A DNA stretch of 64,000 nucleotides, from the NCBI RefSeq assembly GCF_000154905.1, contig NZ_GG770539.1, forward strand, positions 6,169,914 to 6,233,913, in the 5' to 3' direction. The stretch is from Streptomyces sp. SPB074 (GTDB taxonomy: Bacteria; Actinomycetota; Actinomycetes; Streptomycetales; Streptomycetaceae). The notes beneath the pieces were generated by a model, which did not search any database, was not told the origin of the DNA, and saw only the letters and a list, made by a program, of their open reading frames with translations. The position numbers and the translations under genes are program-made. This document shows positions 15,965-24,997 of the stretch, piece by piece (positions within the stretch are counted from its first letter, which is position 1; each line of letters opens with the position of its first letter).

Positions 15965-18900
15965 CAGATTCCTTCCTTGACCTTCGCCGCGAAGCTCGCG
16001 GCCAGGTCCATCCGGGCAGGCGCGAGCCGCTGCGTGAGCCGCTCGATCTCGGCGCGCGCCGCCTGCCGATCCGCCGCGCGCTGGTCCAGGGCGTCCAGGA
16101 GCCGGTCCAGGACGGGAGGGGAGACGAGGGCGGCAGCCAGGGCGCCGGCGGCCGACTCGTCCGGAGCCAGTCCGGGCAGGTCCGGAGCTTGTCCGCCCGG
16201 GGTGTTGTCCGGCTGTCCGGTCGGGGTGTCCGCGCTGGTCACGAGCGCGGACATGGAGGCGACGAGGGCGAGGTTCGAGCGCTCAGCGACGGCGGACGCG
16301 AGGAGCGGAGAGCTGTGCCCGGGCACAGGCACGGACAGGACAGCGCGGAGCTGCCAGGCCCCGCCCCGGCCCTGCCGCATGTGGTAGCTCGGCTGGCACG
16401 CCTGGAAAACAGCACGGTCCCACTCGGCGAGCCACGGGGATGCCGCGCCGCTGAACCACATGCCGCGCTTGTTCATGCCGACGGTGACGATTCCGGCGAC
16501 GGTGCGCGTGTCGTCGAACTGGCAGGCGGCGGTCTCGCACTCCGCGCCGTCGCGGTGGTGCCCCACGTTCATGGTGAAGGTGCCGACCTTGACGGTGCTG
16601 CCGTCGTCGAGGCGGAACCGCGCGCGGAGGAAGTGCGTGGTGTCGATGCGCCCCAGGCTCTCGATCGTCAGGTTCTTGCCCGGGTATCCGGCGTGCGGCT
16701 CTCCGGCCTGGGCGACCCAGCCGTACACCCTGCCGTCCTTGTAGTGAACGCCGCCGGAGCCGGGCGGCAACTCCTCGGCGGTCGGCTCGCGGAACCACGC
16801 GGCGGGCATCGGGGGCGCCTGGCTCATCGCGTTCCAGGCAGATGCTTCGAGCTCGCGCATGCCGGTCTCCTCTTCGTCGTCGTCCCAGGGGGCGCGCAGC
16901 GTCGGGTCGTCCAAGGCGTCGGCGAGCAGGGCGTAGAGGTCTTCGACGCGGTCGCGGAGGCCGTCCTGCTCGGTCTCGGGGATGTCGGCTCCGCCTCGGC
17001 CGCCCTGGAGGACGGAGGCGATCGCGAAGACCGCGCCCGGCACGATGTGGAGTTCGCCGTCGAAGACGTCGGCGGTGCCGAGCTTGTACGCGGCGAGCGT
17101 GGCCGGATCGGCGGTTTCGTCGCGGTAGAGGAACGCCGCGCCGAGGCGCTGGCCGTTCACGGTGCCGTCCTCGGCGGTGGCCCAGGCGAGGACGCGGGCG
17201 GCGGCGGCGTCGCCGTCCCAGGGGGCGTCCCGGTCGGGACGGACGGGAAGAGAGAGGTCGCCCGACATCGCAGCCGACACCTCCCCCTCGGGGAGATCGG
17301 GGCTACCGACGTACAGGCCGCGCGCGAGCCGTACGAGGTGCCCGGCGGTGACCGCGCGGGCAAGCAGCGATCGGGCCTGCGCGAGGGGGATGCTCAGGGC
17401 CTCGGCGACCTCGCGGGGGGTGACGGCGACGGGGGCACCGGAGACGTAGCGGACGACGCGGGTCATCGCGTCCCCGGCGGCCTGCACCGTGGGAGTGCAG
17501 GCTGCCGTCTGCTCGGGGTCCGGCTCCGGGCCGAGCACGATGCGGGCTCGGTCGTAGGCGGGCATGGCGACGAGAGTCGCGCCGCGCAGCCGGGCGCGGG
17601 TGATCCGCATGAGGACATCGCCCGCGGACTCCTGGTGGACCAGCTCCCCGCGCTCGGGGTCGTCGGGGTCACCGGCGGCAGCGGTGATCCGCGCGTCCGT
17701 GAGCGCGGCGCGTACGGCTCCGAAGGGGACGGTGCCGTCTGCCGCGGTCGTCCACTCGGCGGCGTGGCTGGTGCGGAGCATGGCCTGCCCGCTCGCGGTC
17801 CACTGCGCGGCGGCGGTGGCCCGGACCATCCATCCTCCGTCGGCGAGGCGTAGTACGGACGCGGAGGCGAGGGAGGCGACGAGGAGGACTTCGTCGTCCT
17901 GCGGCTGCTCCTCGGGCGGGCGCCGGTCGATGAACTCGATGTCGACGTCGTCGAGGTCGACGCTGACGCCGAGGGGCGCCTCGTCCTCCAGGAGCAGGAT
18001 GGCGTCGGCGCCTGCGGGGCGTCCGGGGTAGAGGACTCCGGCACCGGCGATGCGGTCGCCGTCGCGGTCGACGTCCTGGATGGCGCCCGCCAGCTCGGCG
18101 CCCTCGTGGCCGGACAGCATCTCGTCGGCGTACTGGAGGGGCCAGGGGCCGGTGCCCCAGGTGAGGGAGCCGGGCGCGAAGATGCGACCGTCGCCGGTCT
18201 CGGTGTTCTCGTATGCGAGGGCCGCGTCCTCCGGGGTGGACCAGGGGCGGGGGAGGAGGGCGACCGGCGCGGCGGCGGTCTGCTCGGCGGGGACATCAGC
18301 GGGGCCGAGGGGGATGTCGATGTGCTCGCCTGCGAAGGCGAGCCGGACCCGGTCGAAGACGAGGGGGCCGAGGCGGCTTTCCAGCTCGGCGAGGAGCGCG
18401 GGGTCGGGGGAGTAGGCGGCGGCGACGTGCGGCACCCACGGGCTGTGCTGCCGAGGAATCTCAGGGTGGTTAGCCTCTTGCAGCGCGTCGGTCGCGGCGG
18501 CGCGGACGGTGGTGAGGGTGGGACCTTCCTCGTTCGTGTCGCGGTCGTCGCCGACTGCCCAGACCCAGCACGGGTCGTCGCCGTTGCTGTTCCAGTGGTT
18601 CGCGCCGAAGGCGTAGCCGGGCAGCGGGCCGGGGATGTCGGCGAGGCGCGCGCGAACGGCGTTGGCCAGCTCGGCGCGCTCGCCGTCGGACCAGTCGGCG
18701 CCGTCGCCGAGGTAGTAGAGGGTGAGGTGCAGCTCGCTGACGTCTTCGCCGCCTTCGAGGGCGAGGCGGGCGGCGTCGGCTGGGGCGGGCAGGAGCGCGA
18801 TCATCGCGCCTGTGTGCTCGCCGCTCGCGGCGGTCAGTGACTCCATGATCGCGAGTTCCTTTCGATTCGAAGACGCGGCACGGGAGATCGTTTTGGATTC

Positions 18901-19683
18901 CATGGCTGCGGAACGGTCTGCGTGCGCCAATGCCAGAACGCACCGGCAGTTCACAGTGAGAGCGGGTGGGGCGCCCGGGTCACCAGGGCCGGACATCTCC
19001 ACCCCGCCCACCGTGAACGGCTCGTCCAGCAAACGGAGTTGGCCGTCCGCGTCGTCGTGCGCATCCCGTACGCGCTTGTCGCTGCGGGTGCGCCACTGCT
19101 TCACGAGCGGCCGATCCGGGCCCGCGAGCGCCACGCCTGCGGCGAGCGTCGCTGAGTTCCAGGACCGCGCCGCTTCGGTCCGCGCGATCCGCTCCTCGCG
19201 GGCGTCGCCGAGCTGCGCGCCTTCCCGATCGAACCGCGCCCGCAGGCGGGCCCGCAGCGCCTCGATGTCCTCGCCCGCGCCCAGCCCGGCCGCCAGCTCC
19301 GTGACTGCCGCGCTGGAGAGACGGTCACCGACGGCGCGCAGCAGGTGCTCGGTCGTCTTGACGTAGGCGCCGAGTCCGGCCGGGAGCCGACCGCTGTCGT
19401 AGCGGCCGGGCAGGTCGTCCCACTCTTCGGGCAGCTCGGCGTCGACCGTCCCGGCGGCGTGCTGCGCTGCTGCCTCGGTGACGCCGAGGAGGCGACGCAC
19501 GAGGCGCGGAACGTGGCGGCTCCACATGCGGCCGATGGCCGCCACGGAGAACCGGGCGGCGACCAGCTCGGTAGCCGCGTCGAGTTCGGTGGCGAAGTCG
19601 GCGGCGACCTCGTCGAGGACGGCCTGTACCTCGGCGGCGATGTCGTCCTCGGCCTGGGCCAGCAGGGCGTCACGATCCGGCAC
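15964..19683 (-). CDS. fused head morphogenesis / 2H phosphoesterase / capsid protease protein
   Basis: A 1,239-residue protein from GTG 19,683. Residues 1-270 form a MuF-like head-morphogenesis domain ending in the characteristic NCRCVLAL. Residues about 280-460 resemble a 2H phosphoesterase (2'-5' RNA ligase-like) with HLTLYYLG and a second HVAAAY in which the usual Ser/Thr is Ala. Residues about 480-750 look like a prohead protease (GDGRIFAPGSLTWG). The remainder is unassigned, with a coiled C-terminus. An ATG at 18,846 with AAAGGAA upstream could give a nested shorter product. It cleaves or assembles capsid with the portal encoded upstream. Confidence 0.7.
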   Translation of the reverse strand: MPDRDALLAQAEDDIAAEVQAVLDEVAADFATELDAATELVAARFSVAAIGRMWSRHVPRLVRRLLGVTEAAAQHAAGTVDAELPEEWDDLPGRYDSGRLPAGLGAYVKTTEHLLRAVGDRLSSAAVTELAAGLGAGEDIEALRARLRARFDREGAQLGDAREERIARTEAARSWNSATLAAGVALAGPDRPLVKQWRTRSDKRVRDAHDDADGQLRLLDEPFTVGGVEMSGPGDPGAPPALTVNCRCVLALAHADRSAAMESKTISRAASSNRKELAIMESLTAASGEHTGAMIALLPAPADAARLALEGGEDVSELHLTLYYLGDGADWSDGERAELANAVRARLADIPGPLPGYAFGANHWNSNGDDPCWVWAVGDDRDTNEEGPTLTTVRAAATDALQEANHPEIPRQHSPWVPHVAAAYSPDPALLAELESRLGPLVFDRVRLAFAGEHIDIPLGPADVPAEQTAAAPVALLPRPWSTPEDAALAYENTETGDGRIFAPGSLTWGTGPWPLQYADEMLSGHEGAELAGAIQDVDRDGDRIAGAGVLYPGRPAGADAILLLEDEAPLGVSVDLDDVDIEFIDRRPPEEQPQDDEVLLVASLASASVLRLADGGWMVRATAAAQWTASGQAMLRTSHAAEWTTAADGTVPFGAVRAALTDARITAAAGDPDDPERGELVHQESAGDVLMRITRARLRGATLVAMPAYDRARIVLGPEPDPEQTAACTPTVQAAGDAMTRVVRYVSGAPVAVTPREVAEALSIPLAQARSLLARAVTAGHLVRLARGLYVGSPDLPEGEVSAAMSGDLSLPVRPDRDAPWDGDAAAARVLAWATAEDGTVNGQRLGAAFLYRDETADPATLAAYKLGTADVFDGELHIVPGAVFAIASVLQGGRGGADIPETEQDGLRDRVEDLYALLADALDDPTLRAPWDDDEEETGMRELEASAWNAMSQAPPMPAAWFREPTAEELPPGSGGVHYKDGRVYGWVAQAGEPHAGYPGKNLTIESLGRIDTTHFLRARFRLDDGSTVKVGTFTMNVGHHRDGAECETAACQFDDTRTVAGIVTVGMNKRGMWFSGAASPWLAEWDRAVFQACQPSYHMRQGRGGAWQLRAVLSVPVPGHSSPLLASAVAERSNLALVASMSALVTSADTPTGQPDNTPGGQAPDLPGLAPDESAAGALAAALVSPPVLDRLLDALDQRAADRQAARAEIERLTQRLAPARMDLAASFAAKVKEGI

Positions 19684-19858
19684 GGCCGGCCTCCTCCGGT
19701 ACGGAGGTGCTCACGGCAAGCAGGCGGGAGACCTCACGATCCCGCCACGCCCTGACCTCGTCACCCAGGTCGCGGCCCGGACACCGCCCGCACCAACCGA
19801 GCGCGTGGTGCGCGGGACGGCTGTGCAGGACGACAGCGCGCTGAGGGTCATCCGGCAC
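19670..19858 (-). CDS. small Cys-containing phage protein
   Basis: A 62-residue frame overlapping both neighbours (11 nt and 14 nt). The segment HSRPAHHALGWCGRCPGRDLGDEV is clearly related to part of the next upstream protein (HSRAAHRVHGWCSHCSGRTAAEEV), which supports real coding and suggests duplication. The C-x2-C may bind metal with the preceding His residues. Function unknown. Confidence 0.6.
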   Translation of the reverse strand: MPDDPQRAVVLHSRPAHHALGWCGRCPGRDLGDEVRAWRDREVSRLLAVSTSVPEEAGRAGS

Positions 19859-20195
19859 GGGCTGCCATCCGCTCCTGCGGCACGGCCTCGCAGTTGAGGC
19901 AGTACGCCCAGCCGCCCGCCCGCCTCGGTCCGCTGGTAGTGCGGACCGTCACCGTGACGACGGAGAGGGCGGCGGCGAAGCCGCACTCGGGGCACTTCAG
20001 CCAGGCAGTGGACGCGTCGAAGGGCCCGTCCCCGTCACCGCTCCAGTCCTCAGCGGCATGGCGGTCGGCGGCCTCGGACCGCCACGCGATGACCTCCTCC
20101 GCCGCCGTTCGGCCAGAGCAGTGCGAGCACCAGCCGTGGACGCGGTGCGCGGCGCGGCTGTGCCCGATCGGCGCGTCGTACGTGGGGGTGGTCAC
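19848..20195 (-). CDS. zinc-ribbon phage protein
   Basis: A 115-residue protein from GTG 20,195, overlapping the portal stop (GTGA). It has an N-terminal RAAHRVHGWCSHC module shared with the adjacent 62-residue protein, then CPEC at mid-length and CLNC near the C-terminus, consistent with a zinc ribbon. Head-region location; function unknown. Confidence 0.65.
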   Translation of the reverse strand: MTTPTYDAPIGHSRAAHRVHGWCSHCSGRTAAEEVIAWRSEAADRHAAEDWSGDGDGPFDASTAWLKCPECGFAAALSVVTVTVRTTSGPRRAGGWAYCLNCEAVPQERMAARAG

Positions 20196-21892
20196 GCGGC
20201 CTCCGTGAGGCACCCGGCGACGACCGGGCGCACGTGCGTGTGGTCGTACTCCACCCCGGCCGCCATCAGCTCGCGGAGGTAAGCGGTGAGGGTCCGCTGG
20301 AGGCAGGTCGGGTCGGCGCCGTAGCGGGCGGCGATCTCCGGCGCGCGGTCGAGGACGCCGTCGAGGAGGTTGAGGGCGTCGACCTCCTCGCGGGTGACGG
20401 GGTAGACGGTGTGGCGGCGGGAAGCGGTGATGCGGCGCGCCTCCGCTCGGCGGTCGCGCGGGCAGGCTCCGGAGCGGCGAAGCTTCTCCCCCGCCTGGTG
20501 GAGGGCGTGCCACAGGAGGCCGTCAACGGCGGCGACGAGCGGGTCGTCCGGCGCTGGGGCGGGTGCGTGGGCGGAGGCCGGGAGGGTGTCGGGGACGTCG
20601 GTGGCCTCGTCGGCGGGCAGCGGCGCGGTGGGAGTGGTGGGCACGGTGTCCTCCGTCTGCTCAGCGGGGGCGGTGGTCGGTGCGTCGGCTTCGTCGAAAC
20701 CGGTCTCGCGGCGCAGGGCCGCGTCGCTGATGGCGCCGAGCTTGTGGACCTCGATCGCCGTGCTGCTCCGGTTGGTGCGGACGCGGAGCGGGGAGGAGTC
20801 GGCCAGGACCATCCAGTCCGCGGCGTCGGGTACGCGCTCGTCCTCCAGGAGCGGGCGAAGCCACTGCTCGGTGTAGGCATGGGCGACGACACGGAGGCGC
20901 GGCTCGATCCCGAGACGGATCGCCTCGCTGGTGAGTTCCCAGGCGCCCCAGTGGTTGACGTCCCCAAGGCCGAGGAGGAATTCGCCGGGGATGTCTGCGG
21001 CGGTTGCGAAGCGGCGGATGTTCTCCTCACGGAGCTTGATCGCTAGCTCGTCGAAGTCCGTCCGCAGGACCAGGTGCTGGATCTGGCCGATGGACTCCGG
21101 CGGGACTTCGAGGATGATCGGGACCGTCGCGGCAGCCGAGTCCGGCTCGCGGATCGCGGTCTCCGCGACCTGCATGAAGACATCGAGGAGGTCATCCTCG
21201 GCGGCCGACTGCCCCGGCGAGGTGGGGAAGCGGGTGCCCTGCGGGATGAGGAGGACGCCGCGCCCAGTGAGACGTGACTGAGCCACGGCGCGGACGACGG
21301 CGCCCAGGAGGCGCAGCTCTTCCAACTCGTCAAGCGCGGCGAGCACGGGGCTGTCGGCCTCAAGGTGCCGCTCGGGGCTGGGGTCCCACACGCGAACCGC
21401 GACCGGCGCGAGAGGCGGGACGATGACGTCCGGGTCGTGCGCCGGGATGGCCACGGGCCGGCCGTCAATCTCCGCTTCGAGGCCGCTGGAGCCCTTCGAG
21501 GACATCTCCAGGACGGACACCACGTGCCAGTCGGCGCGGCCGTCCTTGCGTGGGCGGATGACCGTCCAGCCCTCCCCGGCGACGGCGAGGTGACGGCCGT
21601 ACTCCCGAAGGAGCTGCGACTGCCCGTCTGCGCCCCCGGCGATGCTGGTGACGTGCAGGGCGGCGGGGTGATCGGCAGGGGCGCGTTCAATGCTGCCGTC
21701 GGCCCGGACTCGGCCTGCGTACAGCAGCGCGCTGCTCATCGCGTTGCCGATCCAGTTCGCGAAGGACCGCACCTCGGGAGTGCGGTAGAAGCCCCAGGCG
21801 CGAGCCTGTTGCGCGCGGGCCGGGTTCTGCATGGTCGTCTTCGCCGTGCGGGTGGTGTAGCGGGCGGCCGCGCTGACCAGGTCGCGGGTCAT
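20192..21892 (-). CDS. portal protein
   Basis: A 566-residue protein from ATG 21,892. It shows siphophage portal features: an N-terminal FANWIGNAMSSALLYAG helix, the beta-rich clip/stem region, and conserved phrases such as REENIRRFATAADIPGEFLLGLGDVNHWGAWELTSEAIRLGIEPRL, quoted here only as the span of residues about 290-335. Portals form the dodecameric DNA channel at one capsid vertex. The variable C-terminal 150 residues are Pro/Ala-rich. It sits between the terminase and head protease genes. Confidence 0.82.
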   Translation of the reverse strand: MTRDLVSAAARYTTRTAKTTMQNPARAQQARAWGFYRTPEVRSFANWIGNAMSSALLYAGRVRADGSIERAPADHPAALHVTSIAGGADGQSQLLREYGRHLAVAGEGWTVIRPRKDGRADWHVVSVLEMSSKGSSGLEAEIDGRPVAIPAHDPDVIVPPLAPVAVRVWDPSPERHLEADSPVLAALDELEELRLLGAVVRAVAQSRLTGRGVLLIPQGTRFPTSPGQSAAEDDLLDVFMQVAETAIREPDSAAATVPIILEVPPESIGQIQHLVLRTDFDELAIKLREENIRRFATAADIPGEFLLGLGDVNHWGAWELTSEAIRLGIEPRLRVVAHAYTEQWLRPLLEDERVPDAADWMVLADSSPLRVRTNRSSTAIEVHKLGAISDAALRRETGFDEADAPTTAPAEQTEDTVPTTPTAPLPADEATDVPDTLPASAHAPAPAPDDPLVAAVDGLLWHALHQAGEKLRRSGACPRDRRAEARRITASRRHTVYPVTREEVDALNLLDGVLDRAPEIAARYGADPTCLQRTLTAYLRELMAAGVEYDHTHVRPVVAGCLTEAA

Positions 21893-22011
21893 CGCCGCTC
21901 CCTGCGGCGCGGGCGGCGGGGGCGGGGCGGGCGCTTGTCGAGCCAGGCTGTCCACGCCCAGTACGCGGTGGCGAGCCCGAGGCACAGTACGAGCGTCGTG
22001 TTGCTCCCCAT
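21889..22011 (-). CDS. small membrane protein (40 aa)
   Basis: From ATG 22,011, overlapping both neighbours by 1-4 nt. One hydrophobic segment (TTLVLCLGLATAYWAW) is followed by an Arg-rich tail, giving an N-out or signal-anchor topology. Tight overlap with its neighbours argues that it is translated. Function unknown. Confidence 0.6.
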   Translation of the reverse strand: MGSNTTLVLCLGLATAYWAWTAWLDKRPPRPRRPRRRERR

Positions 22012-22352
22012 CAGGCGTCCCGCGTCGGCAGGGTGTCGTCGATGCGGGAGAGGAGCGCCTGCCCGCCCGCGACGGCGAGCCACTCCACGCCGTGCACGAG
22101 CACCGGGGCGTCGTGCCACTGCCCCGATGCGAAGAGGTACGTCGCGAGGATCGCGCCCGACAGCCACCAGCCGATGCAGTAGGTGCACGAGAGCAGGGTG
22201 ATCACGAAGTCCCGGGTCGTCGAGTCGAGTCGGGCTTCGTGCCAGGCGAAGAGCCGGTCCCGCAGCGGGTCGAGGATCGAGTCGGCGACGACGAGGCGGG
22301 TCGCGCGGTACCCGGCGAGGGCCAGGAGGACGAGGGTGGTGAGCGCGATCAC
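22011..22352 (-). CDS. DUF1360 family membrane protein
   Basis: A 113-residue protein from GTG 22,352 (GGAGG 7 nt upstream). It matches the DUF1360 layout: an N-terminal hydrophobic helix, YRATRLVVADSILDPLR, and a second hydrophobic helix containing LLSCTYCIGWW. These small integral membrane proteins are common in actinophage late operons; their role is unknown. Confidence 0.72.
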   Translation of the reverse strand: MIALTTLVLLALAGYRATRLVVADSILDPLRDRLFAWHEARLDSTTRDFVITLLSCTYCIGWWLSGAILATYLFASGQWHDAPVLVHGVEWLAVAGGQALLSRIDDTLPTRDA

Positions 22353-22608
22353 GTGACGGCCTCCGCAGTGGATCTTCCGTTTGCGAGGCCCGATCGTAGC
22401 GTCATGCGAAAGATTCTTTTGTTGAATGGCGCTCTGGCCACAAAATCTCCCGAACCCCTCGCGCTCGACCAGCTCCCGCCGCTCGAACGCGCCATCTAAT
22501 GCCCGAGAGCGGCGCCGAGGGCCGGGGATGTTCGACGAGGACGAAGAGGCAACACGCAACGCCCGGAAGCGGCATCTGCCGCCCCGTTGGCCCCTTCATG
22601 CTGGTTCC
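22353..22608. other. divergent intergenic region
   Basis: 256 nt between the divergent DUF1360 and HIT genes. It has an AT-richer stretch around 22,400-22,450 that probably holds promoters for one or both directions, but I could not fit confident -35/-10 pairs. No RNA gene or operator of the phage regulon is visible. Confidence 0.4.
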
Positions 22609-23010
22609 ATGAGCGCTACCACCTCACCCCCACCCCCGGCGTGCGTCTTCTGCGACATCATGGCCGGGCGGTCGCCCGCGACGGTCCTACGGGAATGGCC
22701 CGACGCCCTCGCTATCAAGCCGCGCGGCGGCGTCAACCCCGGACACACCCTCGTCATCTCACGCCGACACGTGGCGAACGCCATCGAGGACCCGGACGTC
22801 ACCGCTGACACCGTGCGCCGCGCCGCCCAGTACGCGGCCGAGATCGGCGCCAACCTGAACCTCATCACCAGCGTCGGACCGGACGCCACACAGACCGTGG
22901 CCCACCTCCATTGGCACATTGTGCCGCGCGCCAAGGCCGATGGCCTGCAACTCCCTTGGACTCCGCAGCACTCCGCTCGCACCGCCGCACGGACCGGAGC
23001 CACCTCGTGA
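22609..23010 (+). CDS. HIT-family nucleotide hydrolase/transferase
   Basis: A 133-residue protein with the histidine triad HLHWHIVPR near residue 103 and an N-terminal C-x2-C (CVFCDIMAG). These are the hallmarks of HIT proteins, which hydrolyse or transfer nucleotidyl groups from dinucleotide-like substrates. It overlaps the next gene by GTGA and the pair runs opposite to the late operon, so it is probably a separately expressed cargo unit. Confidence 0.85.
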   Translation: MSATTSPPPPACVFCDIMAGRSPATVLREWPDALAIKPRGGVNPGHTLVISRRHVANAIEDPDVTADTVRRAAQYAAEIGANLNLITSVGPDATQTVAHLHWHIVPRAKADGLQLPWTPQHSARTAARTGATS

Positions 23011-23516
23011 ACGCCCTCGTGGTCATGGCCCGCGAACCGCTCCCGGTCGGCCCGTCCGTCTTCCTCGCAGGTCCCACCCCGGACAGGGCCGCTCCTGTCC
23101 CGTCCTGGCGGCCCGAGGCTGCCCGGCTCCTCGGCGAGCAGTGGAACGGGGAGGAGCCTCTGACCGTCCTGAGCCCCGAGTCCCGCGACGGCAAGCGGGC
23201 CGACCACTACGAGACCCAGGTCGACTGGGAAACCAGCGCCCGCGCGAGGGCGAGCGTCGTCATGTTCTGGATTCCGCGCGACCTCAAACTGCTCCCCGGC
23301 TACACGACGAACGTTGAGTTCGGTCTGGACGCGCCCTCGGGCCGCGCTGTCCTCGGATGCCCGCCCGACTGCCCCGCCCCGGAGAGGAACCGGTACCTCG
23401 TGTATGTCGCGGGGTGCTTCGGTGTACCCGTCCGCGAAACGCTGCCCGGCACCGTCGCCGCCGCCCTGGCGATCATCGCCGGTAGAGCAGGCGCACAGGG
23501 GACTGCGGGCGGGTAA
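23007..23516 (+). CDS. nucleoside 2-deoxyribosyltransferase-like protein
   Basis: A 169-residue protein from GTG 23,007. It begins with a Rossmann-like strand and the signature VFLAGPTPDR. The mid-region YETQVDWETSARARASVVMFWIP and GYTTNVEFG match the Nuc_deoxyrib_tr family, including a Glu in NVEFG in the place of the catalytic residue. This family handles nucleosides or modified nucleotides. Coupled to the HIT gene, it suggests a small nucleotide-processing module of the phage. Confidence 0.7.
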   Translation: MNALVVMAREPLPVGPSVFLAGPTPDRAAPVPSWRPEAARLLGEQWNGEEPLTVLSPESRDGKRADHYETQVDWETSARARASVVMFWIPRDLKLLPGYTTNVEFGLDAPSGRAVLGCPPDCPAPERNRYLVYVAGCFGVPVRETLPGTVAAALAIIAGRAGAQGTAGG

Positions 23517-23526
23517 CGCACACGGG

Positions 23527-24996
23527 TCAGGGCGTGCGGGGCCCGCTCCCTCCGCTGATATGCCGACCGTACCGCCCAGCAACTCCCGTTCCCGTACGGG
23601 CCGCCTGCCGCGCGGCCGCCGGGGACGACACCCGCGCGTCTCCCACCAGGTCCCGTTGCGCCACCATGTACCGCATGGCGTCCATGCCGTGGTCGTCCCG
23701 CTTGACCGGCTCCTCCGCTTCCTCGCCGCCGGGCTTCACCGCCCAGACGTACGAGGGCACTTCCTCCTCGGTCGAGCACGGCTTCTTCGCCTCGTCGAGC
23801 GCCTGGTCCCGCTCGACCAGCGCGCCGCGCATCAGAAGCAGCCGGGGCCGTCCGTCGCCCGCCACCTTCATGCGCGCCTGGGCGGCCTGGATGCCCGTCG
23901 ACTTCCCCTTCTTCGCCGGCCTCGTCGCGAGCCCGAGGTGCCGCTCCAGCGTCGCGCGGTCTTCGGCGTCGTGGTCGCAGATCACCGCCTGGGGGCGCGG
24001 CTCCGTCCACTCCAGCCGGCACGCCTCGCACGCCTGGCAGTCGTGTGCCTCGCGCTTCGACCCGCAGCACTGCGCGCACGTGCGGACGAGGCGCAGGATG
24101 TCTCGGGCGTGGTCCTCGACGAGGCGCTGCGTGCGGTAGATCTCCCGGTACATGATCAAGCGGCCGTCCGGGTCCTCCGCCCAGCACTGGAGAACGAAGG
24201 GGTTGGTGAAGCCGAAGTCGACCACCCACCAGCGCGGCCACTCCTTCGGGATCGGCGCCGGGTCGATGAGGTGGACGGCGTCGTCCCAGCCGTCGTAGAC
24301 CATTCCTTCGGCTGCCGCCCATTGGCCGTCGCGCAGGCGTAGGCGGCGGACCCCGGACAGGGCGTCGAGTTTTGACAGGTAGGCGGCACCGATTTCCGTC
24401 AGGGAGCCGTCGGCGTTGACGTACGCGGGGTTGTCCCGGTGACGGGAGTTGATCAGCCGCATGGTGCCGGTGTCGGCCCGCTGTTTGAGCCAGTGGGAGG
24501 GCTGGGCCGGGTTCGCGGCGCAGACGATCTGCTTGTACGTGGGCGCGCCGCCCCTGAGCCGGGTGATCAGCGTCTCGTGTGCGGTCTTGCTGATCTGGGT
24601 GGCCTCGTCCACGGCGATGCGGTCGAACTCGCTGCTGAGGAACTTTTCGGGCCGGTCGAGGCCGCCGACCAGGATCTCGGAGCCGTTGGCATACCGGTAG
24701 GCGGGAGGCTGCCGGGCGCTGCCCCCGAACCACCGCACGAGTCCAGCAGCCATGGCCTCGCCGACGACGGTCCGTTCGAAGGTCACGAGGGTCGTGCCGG
24801 TGAGGGAGGCGTGCGTCTGCCGGACGAGAAGCGCGCGCAGGCCGGGGACGGCGAGACAGGTGAAGTGGAGCTTCTGGAGCATGGCGAGGGACTTGCCGGT
24901 GCCTGCCGGGCCGCAGATCAGTACCTCCGCGTCCCGGCAGGTCAGCAGCTGCACAGCACCGCCGCGAGGCTCGTACCTGACGACGGTGCCGTTCAT
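23527..24996 (-). CDS. terL: terminase large subunit
   Basis: A 489-residue DNA-packaging ATPase/nuclease. Walker A GPAGTGKS lies near residue 30, the Walker B-like FDRIAVDEAT near 125, and the nuclease Asp motif VVDFGFTNP near 255. A cysteine-rich insert (CAQCC...HDCQACEAC) near 310 probably binds zinc. ATG 24,996 lies 2 nt past the stop of the interrupted HNH gene. It pumps DNA into the portal-capped prohead together with the small subunit encoded at 27 kb. Confidence 0.9.
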   Translation of the reverse strand: MNGTVVRYEPRGGAVQLLTCRDAEVLICGPAGTGKSLAMLQKLHFTCLAVPGLRALLVRQTHASLTGTTLVTFERTVVGEAMAAGLVRWFGGSARQPPAYRYANGSEILVGGLDRPEKFLSSEFDRIAVDEATQISKTAHETLITRLRGGAPTYKQIVCAANPAQPSHWLKQRADTGTMRLINSRHRDNPAYVNADGSLTEIGAAYLSKLDALSGVRRLRLRDGQWAAAEGMVYDGWDDAVHLIDPAPIPKEWPRWWVVDFGFTNPFVLQCWAEDPDGRLIMYREIYRTQRLVEDHARDILRLVRTCAQCCGSKREAHDCQACEACRLEWTEPRPQAVICDHDAEDRATLERHLGLATRPAKKGKSTGIQAAQARMKVAGDGRPRLLLMRGALVERDQALDEAKKPCSTEEEVPSYVWAVKPGGEEAEEPVKRDDHGMDAMRYMVAQRDLVGDARVSSPAAARQAARTGTGVAGRYGRHISGGSGPRTP

Positions 24997-24997
24997 G

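Noticed and set aside
14042..17853. Long plus-strand frames opposite murC and the head protein
   Set aside because: They mirror minus-strand genes with clear family motifs.
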